From: Pyrenophora tritici-repentis
Taxonomy: Eukaryota; Ascomycota; Dothideomycetes; Pleosporales; Pleosporaceae
Direction: 5' to 3'
NCBI RefSeq assembly: GCF_003171515.1
Contig: NC_089399.1
Location: 1,116,001-1,180,000 of the forward strand
Length of the DNA: 64,000 bases
Below, piece after piece: positions 45,121-56,672 of this stretch. The position numbers were made by a program, and so were the translations under genes. Each line of letters begins with the position of its first letter. The first letter of the stretch is position 1. The notes under the pieces are model-generated. The model ran no database searches and was not told the origin of the DNA. It was given only the letters and a program-made list of their open reading frames with translations.

Positions 45121-46037
45121 GGTCGTAGTGTTACCATTGGCTAGATGTGTGATGTGTGCTGAGTTTGACGGTGTAGGTCACAATGTTCGAGAGTAGAAGA
45201 GAGTAAAGGATCTCGTTGCATTTGCCAAGTTGGTGGGCCTTGATATGGCTACATTGGCTAGCTCAGAGGACAATAGCGCATTGAGCATAGCGTTCTGATG
45301 ACCAGTAGGGTCAGCGGTGAGAGGACGGCTCCAACAATAGCGAACAGTCAAGCCACTAGTCAGAGCTGCGCAGCCTATAATAAGAGCAAGTGATAGACAA
45401 TAGAAACAATGGGTTCGTGCTCAAGCTTCCTTTTGGTGACAACTGGTTGGCCCACTACTGCCGCCCGCATTCACGTTCACCTTGTTATAGAATATCGAAC
45501 TCGCCATACTCAAGTGATTCAAGCGACGGGATGGCATTGGTCGAGGAAGACTACACAGTGGTCCGAGTAATAATAGGTGCATGTTCCATGTTTTGGAACT
45601 TTCCGTGATCGACTCACAGTTGATAGTTCGGAAATATCAGGCTGCTCATGACGTAAAATCTGTGGTTGGTGAATTAGGTCTGATCTCAACTATGGCACCG
45701 GTTTGAACTCACCAAACTCCCATGTTGTGATTCGCCAGAGTGTGCCTTGGCTCTACAATCCCAGATGGACGAAAGTTGTGAGAATACGTGGAGAGAAGGA
45801 TACCCTGGTCTATGCGATAGTTGAAGGAGGCCATTCCTGACAACATGATATGAATACCATTAATCAGATTATCGCAATCATCTACGATACAGGATCGAAT
45901 GCCCTACTCAACAATACTGCCCAGTACCAATGGCTGGTACTTCTCTCATTATTCGTTTCATTCCACCTGGGTATAAATTTCCGTTCCTTCCATCACTCAA
46001 ACGACGTTCCATTGCGAATACGAAGTCTCAATCCCTC
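45121..46037. other. Intergenic region
   Basis: About 0.9 kb: promoter of the F-box-like gene and 3' side of naa20. The plus-strand frames 45850-46292 are antisense reflections of naa20 or chance. No repeat seen. Confidence 0.4.
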
Positions 46038-46689
46038 TCACCAAACGTCCTCCGCAGACACCATGTACTTCTCCCCATCTGTTCTAACACACTCGCCCTT
46101 CTTATCCCTGCTACAGCTCTTCCGCATGTCCAGCGCATCCTCGTTGTCGTTGTAGTAACCTTTGACCACCCTGTAAACGCTGTACCCCATCTTTCGATAC
46201 AGGTCCTTGGCGGCTTCGTTGCTCTTGCGCACAAACAAGTCCACAAACCACGCGTCCGCAGCATCGGAGGCTTGTACCAAGGCCGAAGATAGGGCCGTCG
46301 CATGACCAAGCCGGCGTGCGGAGGGTGCGACAGTGAGAGCGGTAATATGACCGTGCCAGGGCAGGTAGTTGGGGTACTTGACGCCCGTGGTGGAAGGCTT
46401 GTAGGGTGCAATGGGGGGATCGTAGGGCGACGACTCGAGCTTGCCTAGAACTGTTGCCACACGTGGATTTAGTATTTACTCATGTTCCGGCTGAGACTTG
46501 ATAACGGGGAGACATCGTACTGTAACCCTCAATACTCCCGTTGAATCCTTCTATAACTTGGCATAGCTCGGGCCATTTGGTCAGGTACTCAAGGTAGAAA
46601 CCTATGTTATATGTTTCAGTGAGCGGATCGAGATTTGTGACTGTAATCTTCAAGAGATCGTCAGGGGACATGGGTCGTATCGTTGCCAT
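46038..46689 (-). CDS. naa20: NatB catalytic subunit Naa20, N-terminal acetyltransferase
   Basis: GNAT-fold enzyme that acetylates the initiator Met of proteins beginning Met-Asp/Glu/Asn/Gln, with Naa25 as partner. Exons 46689-46521 and 46450-46038 (70-bp intron, GTACGA...CAACAG) give 193 aa. The family start is MATIRPMSPDDLLKITVTNL; NLDPLTETYNIGFYLEYL is diagnostic. The junction restores EGYILGKLESS. The acetyl-CoA loop is ARRLGHATALS (RxxGxA form), followed by VDLFVRKSNEAAKDLYRKMG and YSVYRVVKGYYN. Fungal Naa20 has the same insert after LGKLE (here SSPYDPPIAPYKPSTTGVKY). Cytosolic, ribosome-associated. Confidence 0.95.
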
Positions 46690-47133
46690 TGTGATGTGTG
46701 GGAAAAATAACTAAAAACTCTATGAATGAATTGTAAGTGTTGATGGCGTAGAAAGTTGGAGGCACTCCCGCGGCCAGAACTCGCTTAGAGTGGGCAATCG
46801 CTGGTCACCCTTGCACAGGCGCGCGTCACCTTCCTTGCCATTTAGCGCGGGGACAACATGAGTGTGTATCGTGTTTCATTCCTATATACTTCCTGTGTAT
46901 GCCTTCCCATGTACAAATGAAATAACGCCAATATTGCTCTTCGCTTCAATTACATTACACTGGCAGATTGGGTATATAGCAAACAATAGCAGCACATTAC
47001 CGCCCGACTTCCATGTGTCCAATACTCATTACGAACGAGATCGTGTTCTCCAAGCCAACGACCCCAGGCCAAATCGTATGCACCTTGTTCACGTCAAGAT
47101 ACGGACAAGTTACGAACTTTCGACATGCCCACA
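46690..47133. promoter_or_regulatory. naa20 upstream region
   Basis: The 444 bp upstream of naa20, which is also the 3' side of the RGS-LOV gene (both minus strand). No other feature seen. Confidence 0.45.
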
Positions 47134-49844
47134 TCAGATGCGGAAAGAGTCTACACTGGCCTGCGCACCGTTGAAATAGTCCTTGACCGACGAGGACGCT
47201 GAAGTGAGGCCTCGCTGTTCGTACGCCAACGGGCTCTGTGCTCGACGAGGACTGGAAGGATTGCGCAGTGCTTCGAGGTGTGAAACACGCGGTGCGCCGT
47301 TGCTGTGACCATGACCGTTCATGAAAGGAGAACCCCCGCGCGATGAGTGTGTGTCCCTATCGTCAAAATCATTGAATCGCCCATTTTGGCGTCTTGACGA
47401 GTTTTGAGCTAGCGAATTGCCGCGGATATCGTTCGGGATGGGCGGTGCCTGGCGGAAGCGGCGATTGGGATGTGAATGCTCCTTTTCATCAACAAGGACT
47501 ACCATCCATACACCCACCGCTCCATTCTGCCCAAGCAAAGGAGTACAGTGAATCCATCGCGGCCGACCCTCCTCGTTTGAATCTTCGAGATCAGGGACCG
47601 CATGCGGTAGCCAGCGGATTTTTGCTGTAACGCCACGTGAACCGTCTGCAAGCGCATCGCTGAGCGAGTCACGGACGCGATTGCTGCCGCCGATGCGGTC
47701 AAGGAAACGCGATTGCAGAATGCCTGGAACGCGAAGGGATGGCGATGTGAAGAGGATGCGGAGAGAGGGTGCTGGGCGGACGATAAGGTACTGTTTGTAT
47801 GTTAGTGCTGTCACCATCATTCGCCAGAGACGCGACTTACATGCTTGTAAGGGCCAGACAATCTGCCGTCAGGCTTCGATGCTGGTGTCTCCGCCCTGTC
47901 AACATCAAACGTCGACTGATCCTGAATCAGCAATCTAGGCTTGTGATGCATGCTTGCATCGTCTTGTTCCTCTATCTGTTCCCTGTGCATGTTGCCGCCA
48001 TGTTTACGCACAGTGTCCAACTCTGTGTTGTTGAACATTTCACTAAGCGCCTGGAACTCGTCTTTCTGCTGAGGCTTCTCCTCGCGGCCTTCTTCTTGAT
48101 CAAGCATACGCCTAAACGCCTCGAGATCGGTATTGTCCTTGACAAGGCCAGAGACATCGATTTGAGCGCCGATGAAGTAGCGGAGGTTTCCTCGCGAGTC
48201 AAGCAGGGGTGCCATCATCAAGAGGTTCATGAATGGAGAACCGTCACGGCGGCTGTTGGTGGTTAGTTGAATGTTATCGGTATCATTTTCGGGTTGTCTT
48301 ACTAGTTCAGCAGAACTTCGCTATGATCTTTACCCTCGCGTGCAGCTTTACCAAAGCGAGCTACAGTACTCCGACTTGTTTTGGGGCCTTGGAGGAAGCG
48401 ACAGTTGCGGCCAATTGCATAGCCGACGCCGTATTGGGTTGTCCGGTGGAACTCTATTTCTTTGTCAGCCGAGGCGAACTTTCTATGTGCAGAATCAACT
48501 GACCTTCAGAGGCGAAGATGATGGGATTGTCAGTTCTTGAGGGGTCGGTAAGACAGAAAACCTCGGCCAAGCCCTCACTGGCTTCACGTAGCATTGGAGG
48601 CAGGTTTCCTGTGACACGCTTTGCGATGCTGACGCTAACAACTTGAATGAAGACATGAGTAATGAATGCCGGTAGGTCGTCCCGGACAAGAATATCAAAG
48701 GCCCGACTAGCCTTTTCCTCCAACACGGTGTTGATGGTAGTTCGCGCTGGAGTGTCAGTGAAGTCAAGGCCCTCAATGGGCTCTAATGCTTCGGCAACTG
48801 CATTGGCGTAGCTGATGGCGCGTAGAGCTTTCAGGGCATCGAGGTAATATATCAGCGTAGGGACTGATTTGGGTCGAGCGACACTAAGGAAAGACGAAAA
48901 GCGAAGTAAAGATGCAGTATCGGCAAAGATGGCCTCCAGATGCTGTTTCGAGAAGAGCTGTTCGGACCTGTCCTCAAGCGAGAACTGTCGATGGTTCTCC
49001 ATAGGTGCACAGACCAGGTCGAACGACTGAGGATCATCTTCTAGTAATGGCGAAAGTCGGTCGCCATCGTCCAGCACGCCGCCTTTCTGCTGCAGTGGTG
49101 GAAGATGTTGTGTTACTATGGACGGTGCCACAGACTCGTATGATATGACAGAGTCGGCCGAACTTCGCACTGCTGTCGGTCCGTTACCTGCGCCATGCAA
49201 AGACTGCAACTTGGATAGTGTTGCATTCGATACATAGGAACTGCTCCGGGTACGCGATTGTTGCATTTCTGCCATGATGGACTTGATTGGTGACGTTGGT
49301 TCTTCGCTCAGTCGCCTTTGCAATGTTATGCGTTGCTGATTGGCGTGTGGGGTACTCGAGCTAGTTGATGATGAGCAAGAGCAAAGGCGAGAGCAAGGCC
49401 AAGAGCAGGAGTGAAGGAGTAATGTCAGAAGAGGGCGACGTACCTGGTCCTTGAGGGAATATGAATGTCCCGTCTTGCAAAGTCTATCGTTGGTGCGGGC
49501 GCCGAGTATTCATCATCCGAGAGCCAACTCCCTCTGCGCTCTGGATCGGCAGAGCTAGTGACGGGTGTAAGAGGGGCACTTTTGTAATTTGAATCAGGAC
49601 CATTTTGCATGGTTGCGAAATCGAGGACCAGTGGTTCATTAAACGCACCGCCACTGCCGTTATGTTCTGGATGGGCGTCCGTATCCGGTGCCATGACGCT
49701 ATCGACATACGCCGGGACCCCTTCGCTTGAACTCCCCTTTTTGGATGACTCGGTAGCGGAATACCAGGACCTTGAAACGTCAGACGATCTTTTTGATGAC
49801 AAGAGTTCGTGTGCCGAGCGCATCTTGTTCTTAAACATGGGCAT
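47134..49844 (-). CDS. RGS-LOV blue-light photoreceptor (BcLOV4-like)
   Basis: Five exons (49844-49444, 49360-48504, 48453-48303, 48252-47841, 47790-47134; introns of 83, 50, 50 and 50 bp) give 825 aa. Residues 1-260 are Ser-rich and disordered. At about 264-370 is an RGS-like helical domain (SEQLFSKQHLEAIFADTASL, PTLIYYLDALKALRAISYAN). A LOV domain follows at about 385-510, with flavin-adduct motif GRNCRFLQGP (Cys near 437), LLNYRRDGSPFMNLLMMAPL and GNLRYFIGAQIDVSGLVKD. Splicing is needed to keep the LOV fold: introns fall before EEFHRTTQYG and inside NYRRDG. The C-terminal 300 residues include a second possible structured part (LIVRPAPSLRILFTSPSLRV, GRPRWIHCTPLLGQNGAVGV), then a Ser/Asn/Gly-rich end. 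RGS plus LOV in this order is the layout of Botrytis BcLOV4, a light-driven membrane-binding protein. Confidence 0.93.
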
Positions 49845-52800
49845 TGAGACGGTGGAGGGCTACGATGCCAGGGTTATTGAAGCAGCAAGTGTCGAAGGCT
49901 GATAACTGGGGATTTGGAGACTGACAGCGCAATTCAAAAAGAGATGCAGATCAATGACGAAGGGAGGAACTTTGTAAACATACCGACAAGTCCAGCCAAA
50001 AGTGCCACGTTCTATGGGTCCCTTGCCTTGGCTGGTGGGCTCCTAGTGCGCGCGCGTGGCAGTGACTGGCTACGTCGTCGACTCGCCGACATCCGCTTCG
50101 GGCGTTAGAATAATTTCTATCGTCTGGTAGGCTAATGTCTGGGGAGGGCATGGATAGCGATTGCACGGATAGCGTAAGCTACTGCAAGGCACGCTTGGGA
50201 TGTAGTCCCGGCGATCGTACAACTTTGCCCTCGGCTGCTAACGACCCAAGGTTTGAGGCTTGACGTGTTCAAATAGCGCCGGGGATTGCGACAGGGGTTT
50301 AAAAAAAGTCGACGTTCCACCGCTTAGCGCCGTTGCAGGCTGAGATCTGCCAGAGATCTGTGATCATCGTCGGTCGTTGTTTGTCTCCTCAACGTCTCCA
50401 ACCGGTTGTCGCAGTTGACTGTTGTCACAAACGTCTCAGGACGTCGGCCAGCCCGAGCTTGCATCGTGCACCAAAAGCAGTCAATAAAATCCAACGTCAG
50501 CCGAAGCATGCTCGCCAGCCAATTCTTGCATGCTTTGCGTCTCCCATCCTGTGGTCTTTGCGCTCTCGATATGTTGCCAAGCCCTTCCATCCTGACGTTC
50601 CGTGTGGGTGTGGTTGGTCGGTATCTACAGCCGAGTATTGCAAGTCATGTCCTCGGGTTCTTCATGTATCACGCTGAGGGAACACCAAAGTTTCGGCCCA
50701 AGTGGGCGTGGTGGTGTAGGTCCACAAAAGCCCAATCGACTCTGCTGCCCGTGCCGGTTGCAACGGGATGGGGCATGGGGGTCTTCTCCTGATGGGGACT
50801 CCAGCCGAAGCACCGTACTCTGATGCTGGCCAGCTGTCACTGTCAGTTGTCAGTCGCTTCCCTGCGCTAGGGGAACGGGGTACGTTCGCCAGAGTGACTG
50901 GCAGAGTTGTGCGTGTACCAATCCTACCTACTCAGCTATTGCTAGCGGCATATCTGCATGTGCATGTGTACCCAGATGCTCCACTACATCATCGCTTTCG
51001 CATTTTGCTAATCTGAACTGCGATTCGATCGAGATGGCCGACCCCGTTGATGAGTCAGTATTGCCCTATTGAAAAGCCCATTACTCGCGAGCTTGCGTAA
51101 CTGGGCATCTTCTCATATACCGTACATGCGCATCTTCCTTTGATGCGAGATTCGTCCCAGGACATGGGTACGAGGTTTCTGGGCCTTGCTCGTGCTGCAC
51201 GGCATGTCAACGGCCTAATACGTTTTGGATCAGCCACACATTGCCGGTACTGCGACCGAACCCGTAACCTTAAAAATGCGAATGCATGACGTCCCGTCTT
51301 GATTGAGTTGTGGAGCCATGGCTGGCAGTAGTCGCAAAAGGGGTCTCTTTGCTGCGATGCAGGGCTTTATTGTCCGAAGATCATGATTTGTTTTGCATCA
51401 TCTATTGTCCGAAGAGTTGTGATTTGATTTGGGGTTGTTTTTGAGTGGAGCTCAGCAGTTGCGGCACCGGGAGGAAGCTGCTCCTGCGGCTCATACAAAG
51501 CTGCACCCTTGCAAGCTGGCGCACGACATCATACGCGCCGCCTTCGCGACTACGACTGATGACCACTAGACGTTGGCGGAGTTTACGCAGCATCACACTA
51601 CACGTTAACAGACTATCAAGGCGGCCAAGCTCGCCACTATGCAGTCAACCACGGGACCAGGGACCTCGAGGCGGCCAGACCGGAACCCTCAAGGCCACCT
51701 CCTCTGCTCACTAGCTTCTACTCCTAAGCCAGCCCCAATCAACCCGCCATCGGACGCTATACCTATGTAGCTGTGGAACTGTCACATAATACGACTCAGT
51801 AGCTTGCTGCGTCACGTCATTCGCCTTGATCCCCGGATGGATGGCGGCTGCAGCCGATAAAGTTCAGGCCAAGCTCGCATAGAGCGTAATAGGGATACTG
51901 GCCTCTCGTAAAACTTGAATTCTTGAAAACTTGAAAACGTCAAATACGCATGACCGCCGTGCACAGGCAAAGCCGCCCGGAGAATCCGAAATGAACCCAA
52001 TCAGCAAATTGAGGGTAACGCGGTAATCAGTTACAGGCCACCATCCGAATCCTAGACGATCATCACATCGGGGAAGCAAAAACAAAGACGGAATACGGCC
52101 GACGACCAGCGTGTGAAACGCTGGTATACTGCAGGGAGCTCGCAAAAAAATATTTTCTTGCGCTCAACGGCCTGCATCTTCGCATTACCTGCCGCCAGCT
52201 TCGTCGCCACTATCATCAACACCAAAGCGGCTCGTAACTATAGCTTCGCCTGTTGGGCAACCGCTGCAAAGAGAAGGAAATAGGCTGCACGTGCTTGACC
52301 CCCCACCCAGTTTCATCGACCCAGGGGTGGAACCGACCCCCGATACGGAAAATTCATAACGTTGCCCTCCGCCTTCATAAAAATTCCACTAAACAATTCT
52401 GCTCCCCGCGCTTGCCTCCATGAAGATCCTCTCAAACCCATTCACCCCAAAACGGCCCACCGCAACGAGATACCTCATTTCCCAGCTATATAGCTCTTCC
52501 GCACGCGATAACGGCTATACAATCCGCCTTTTGATACATGATGCCTTCCCATCACTTGCTATGACATTTTCTGCTGCTTATGAATATCACCAATGTCTTT
52601 TGCATCATCACTTCCCTTTCGACATATTTTCATGCTTGTCGTCGGCGTTTACAATGACGAATGTAGCATCTAGAGCGAGGAAAGATGGCAAGAAAGAGCA
52701 TCAGGAAAAGATCGATAGCTGGAACCACCGATTGGCGAACGCATGCACTAGTGTATATGTACAGGATGAAGCTGCAATACTGAAAAATTGACGAGCGGTT

Positions 52801-54147
52801 GTGGTAAGTATCATCTGAATCGAGTAGCGAACTCGTGATGTTCCTCACAGTTGGTCGATGCTGCAAGCATATTCTGGTGGGTCTTTTAAGGATTGCATCC
52901 TGATGTCTGGCTACTTGCTTCCGTTCATCACGTGCTGGATGGCCGATGTGGGTCACGCACTGAGGCCTACCATCCCGAAACCTTCTCGCAGCACAAACAT
53001 ATAGCGACAAGCTTTTGATAGCAGATCGTACAGACTTGTATAAGTATGCATAGGCTTTGAAGAAGAAGAAGGTATGTGGAGCATAAGACAGGAGTATGAA
53101 TAACATTGACAAAGGACCAGTAGCCTGCATGCTCATTTTGAGATCAGTTCGGGCTGGAAATAGACTCAGTACTAGTAGACAAAGGACCAGGCACCGTGAT
53201 GAGCCGGTTGAATCATTAGGTTAGACTAGGCACCTCCAAACACTCAAAGAATCCGATTTCTGTCTAGCAAGAACTATGCAAGTCTTGGTCATCGTTTCAA
53301 TGGTTTCTCTGTTCAAATGCGACTTCTCCATTGCGCTGCGATCTCCTTGGCTCTCCTTGCATACTTACTTCCTATCCCGTCATTGACAAATGGATTCGTC
53401 TACTGTCATACCACGAAACCCTGTCTTTACAACGGGTTTCCCCATCGAGAGTCAAATGCTGATGTCATTTAACGAATCGGTCGACCATGCCAGTGATTGC
53501 CAATCACTGCTTGTAGCTTCCAACAAATCATCCAACATGTCCGAGAAAAGGTTCCTAAGAAACAAGGTACACATCAAGCTGTGCAGTACTTCCTGAATGG
53601 CTGACAACTGTACTTGGAGCAGCTGTGAAAGGTATCGGGATATCATAATGTTATGATATGAATGTCCAAAGCCACCTCGTTTGTGTGATATCGTTCAAGC
53701 AAGATCTACTCTTTGTGCAATGCATGACATGGTGTGATCAATATGCAATTGCAGCCTTCGGGGGATTATAAGCACCTTGTTGCTGATCAACGGCAGTTTG
53801 CCGGAGGATTACACATGATTGACTAAGGCAACACTGTAGTTGACGTCGATTAGAACCGACGGCAAGGATCATATCAGAACGTCAACATGCCGAAAACTAA
53901 ACGAATCACAAAGCAACCGGAACAAGCACGCGAACGAGCAGAATAGGGACTGGAGGATGAAGTTTATTGGCGTGAGGGGTTACTCAAAGCCATGTTGGCA
54001 CATCAGCGTATCTGCATCGTGATATCGCCGCTTTCCATGCGTATGAAAGTGCAGAAGAGAGAGAAATCGAAAAGTCCGAGAAACCACGCCGTTGACCATC
54101 CGTATCCCATTTTGCCAGCCCGCGCATCCGAACCACCTTGTCCACGT
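49845..54147. other. 4.3-kb gene-poor stretch
   Basis: The longest gene-free interval of the window. It begins with the RGS-LOV promoter. Frames at 50333-50823, 51445-51714, 52420-52791 (123 codons) and 52630-53136 (opposite strand) overlap one another and show no domain or splice-supported continuation. It contains a two-unit 35-bp tandem repeat (51368-51437) and the word GACAAAGGACCAG twice (near 53107 and 53178). A lncRNA, an orphan gene or old transposon remains may be hidden here; none can be shown. Confidence 0.4.
51368..51437. repeat. Two-unit imperfect 35-bp tandem repeat
   Basis: TATTGTCCGAAGA recurs at 51368 and 51403, each followed by a TGATTTG word. Divergence between units shows it is not recent. 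Confidence 0.6.
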
Positions 54148-54738
54148 CTAGATGTAGGTCTCGTAAGGTACAGGTGTAATGTTCTCTGGCTTGTTGTCCT
54201 TGAGGCTGACGATCGACTCGCCTCGGGGCTGTGCGGGCATGCGCTTCATCTGCTGGGGCTCGCCAGTCTCCTTAGCCTTCTGTTGCTTGGCAAAGTTGAG
54301 CTTGACGCGCTTGAGGAAGTCCTCTCGTGAGCGGGAATGGCGGACGTGCTCGATGCGGACGTTGATGCGCTTCTCCATATATCGGTTGCCGACCTGCTTC
54401 TGGAGGATAACACCGACAGCGGACTTGGTGACGTTGTAGACGATACCAGTCTTGCCGTGGTAGACCTTGTAGGGCATACCCTTCTGGACCGCACCTATTT
54501 TGCATGAGTCCTCCGCTTCAATCGATTCCGCTGTCTGGGGGTTTCATACCGTTGGCTACGACATCGACGATATCACCGACCTTGTACTGCTTGAGGTAGG
54601 TCGACAACGGGATCATACCCTTCTTCTTGAAATCCCTCGAGAAACTGCCGCAGCGTCAGTAACCGTCGCATTCTCGCACCAGAGATTCACAACGTACGCA
54701 TAGCGCGTACCCGCGCGGAGACCGGCTGCGTGACCCAT
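54148..54738 (-). CDS. RPL21: 60S ribosomal protein eL21 (RPL21)
   Basis: Large-subunit ribosomal protein. Exons 54738-54698, 54644-54550 and 54494-54148 (introns 53 and 55 bp) give 160 aa, the standard length. The N-terminus [14 protein letters not shown] joins across intron 1 to [18 protein letters not shown], then [40 protein letters not shown] and the basic [19 protein letters not shown]; it ends [11 protein letters not shown]. The first donor is GC|GTACGT, inside the ATG exon frame, placed by matching the family sequence. Divergent from the uS4 gene over 721 bp. Confidence 0.98.
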
Positions 54739-55459
54739 TGTGTATGTGTTGGGGTGGTTGTTGGCGGCGAGTGAAGTTGATGATGCACAATTCGAACAGA
54801 TCAAAAATTGGTGGGCTGCCTCGCTTGCGGAAGGCGGGCCCGTGCACCTTCCACATCACTAGCGCCAAGCAAAAGCGCCTGCCATAGATATATCTATTCT
54901 GGTTTCGCTCAGCGCAAAGTTAGTTGCACTGAGATCTGAATTTTCTAATTGCAATGGGAACTGACTTATCACCTGATTGTACCATAAGCGGCTAATGCAC
55001 TCTGGACGGCTTTGGTTGCTTTGCACTGGGGAGGACGAGATGGCGAGATTCTTTCCACAGTACGACGTGTTCGGAAAATACATATTTAATAGACGACTTG
55101 GTACAGCACGCATGCCCTTCATTGTAATTCATAACCATGGCATTTCTTGCAATATTCAAGAAGTGGTCATGCTAGGTCGGCTGCCATTTGTACAGAGCGG
55201 TAGAAGACTATGAAAATGGAGGCATGATCTATAGTATTTCAACACTCCCTTAGCTTCGCATCTCTAGCTGAGTCTAATTGCAGTCCTCTGAACATCAAGA
55301 GTAAGCTTAACGTCGCAGACACCAAGATGCTTATTTAGGTTAGTCTCGCCCGGCTACTTAGTGCGCTGAGTCATCCCACAATGTGAAGTCCGTGCACGCG
55401 CCGCATCTCAAATCCAGTTTGACTTCTCTCGACAACTTTCTTCGACATCGACAACCACA
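54739..55459. promoter_or_regulatory. Divergent ribosomal-protein promoter, RPL21 / RPS9
   Basis: A 721-bp region between start codons of two ribosomal protein genes. Pyrimidine-rich tracts (for example CTTCTCTCG and CTTTCTTCG just before the RPS9 ATG) are typical of such promoters. It may coordinate both subunits' proteins. No telobox or Homol-D box was found by eye. Confidence 0.55.
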
Positions 55460-56220
55460 ATGGCGCCCCCTCGCTCCTACTCCAAGACGTACAGCGTCCC
55501 CCGTCGTCCTTTCGAGTCCGCTCGTCTGTATGTGATACCCTTAGGCCACTGAGCGAGAGCGTGCTCCGCTTATGTCTGAATCACTGGTTAATGTTGGGAT
55601 AGTGATACCGAGTTGAAGCTCGTCGGCGAGTATGGTCTCCGCAACAAGCGCGAGGTCTGGCGAGTTCAGTTGACTCTGTCCAAGATCCGTCGTGCCGCCC
55701 GGTAAGTACTTGCATCGATTGCGCAATTGCGGAACTTATGCTAATATGTGCAGTTCGCTTCTTACTCTCGATGAGAAGGACCCCAAGCGCCTCTTCGAAG
55801 GTAACGCCCTCATTCGCCGTCTCGTGCGTGTCGGTGTCCTCGACGAGTCCCGCATGAAGCTCGATTACGTCTTGGCTCTTAAGATTGAGGACTTCTTGGA
55901 GCGCCGTCTCCAGACCTGCGTCTACAAGCTCGGCCTCGCCAAGTCCATCCACCACGCTCGTGTTCTCATCCGCCAGCGCCACATCCGGTATGCATATCCT
56001 TCTACGCATTGGAAAACTGCGCGACTAACCATACCACAGTGTCGGCAAGCAGATCGTCAACGTCCCCTCCTTCATGGTTCGCCTCGACTCCCAGAAGCAC
56101 ATCGACTTCGCTCTGACCTCGCCATTCGGTGGCGGTCGCCCTGGTCGTGTCAGGAGGAAGAAGGCCAAGGCCGCCGAGAAGGGTGGTGACGACGATGCCG
56201 GCGAGGAGGACGAGGAGTAA
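55460..56220 (+). CDS. RPS9: 40S ribosomal protein uS4 (RPS9)
   Basis: Small-subunit protein with an S4 RNA-binding domain. Exons 55460-55527, 55603-55701, 55754-55987 and 56040-56220 (introns 75, 52 and 52 bp) give 193 aa. Family sequence is continuous: [60 protein letters not shown], then the S4 core [20 protein letters not shown] and [40 protein letters not shown]. The end is a Gly/Asp/Glu tail. Several introns in a short gene are usual for fungal ribosomal proteins. Confidence 0.98.
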
Positions 56221-56672
56221 ACTACACGCCAAAAGGAATGAATCATGGATGATCGGCGTTGGGCATGACGGGATGATTTTCTTTGACAGTTATCCTGTCC
56301 TTGAATGCACTATATCCCTTGCGGGTTGGCTGGTGATGATCTACATACACTTCATGTAGCCAGTGCCCAAAAATCTTCAATTACCTTCACCCGTGTCTGA
56401 CTATCGATTATGACGTGATTTATGTTGTGTGTTGCTACTAAACGTGTTGAAATACGGGGTGCATTACTATATATATTTTGTCGTTGGTTGTGTTTGACAA
56501 AGCTTGGTCATTTGTTCAGCCTTGGAAGCAATCTTACAATCAGATAATGGCAACACCCACTATCTATTAAAAGTGTTGCGTATGCACAGGAAGTGATAGT
56601 AGGAGTTTAGAATCGCATGGTATTATTTATTTGTAGAGAAGGTTTATAGCGGCTGATACAGTGACCTCAGCT
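56221..56672. other. Convergent intergenic region
   Basis: The 452 bp between the RPS9 and aldolase gene ends; both 3' UTRs. AT-rich, nothing else seen. Confidence 0.45.

Noticed and set aside
52420..53136. 123-codon plus and 168-codon minus frames in the gene-poor stretch
   Set aside because: They overlap antiparallel and neither shows a domain, signal peptide or splice-supported extension.
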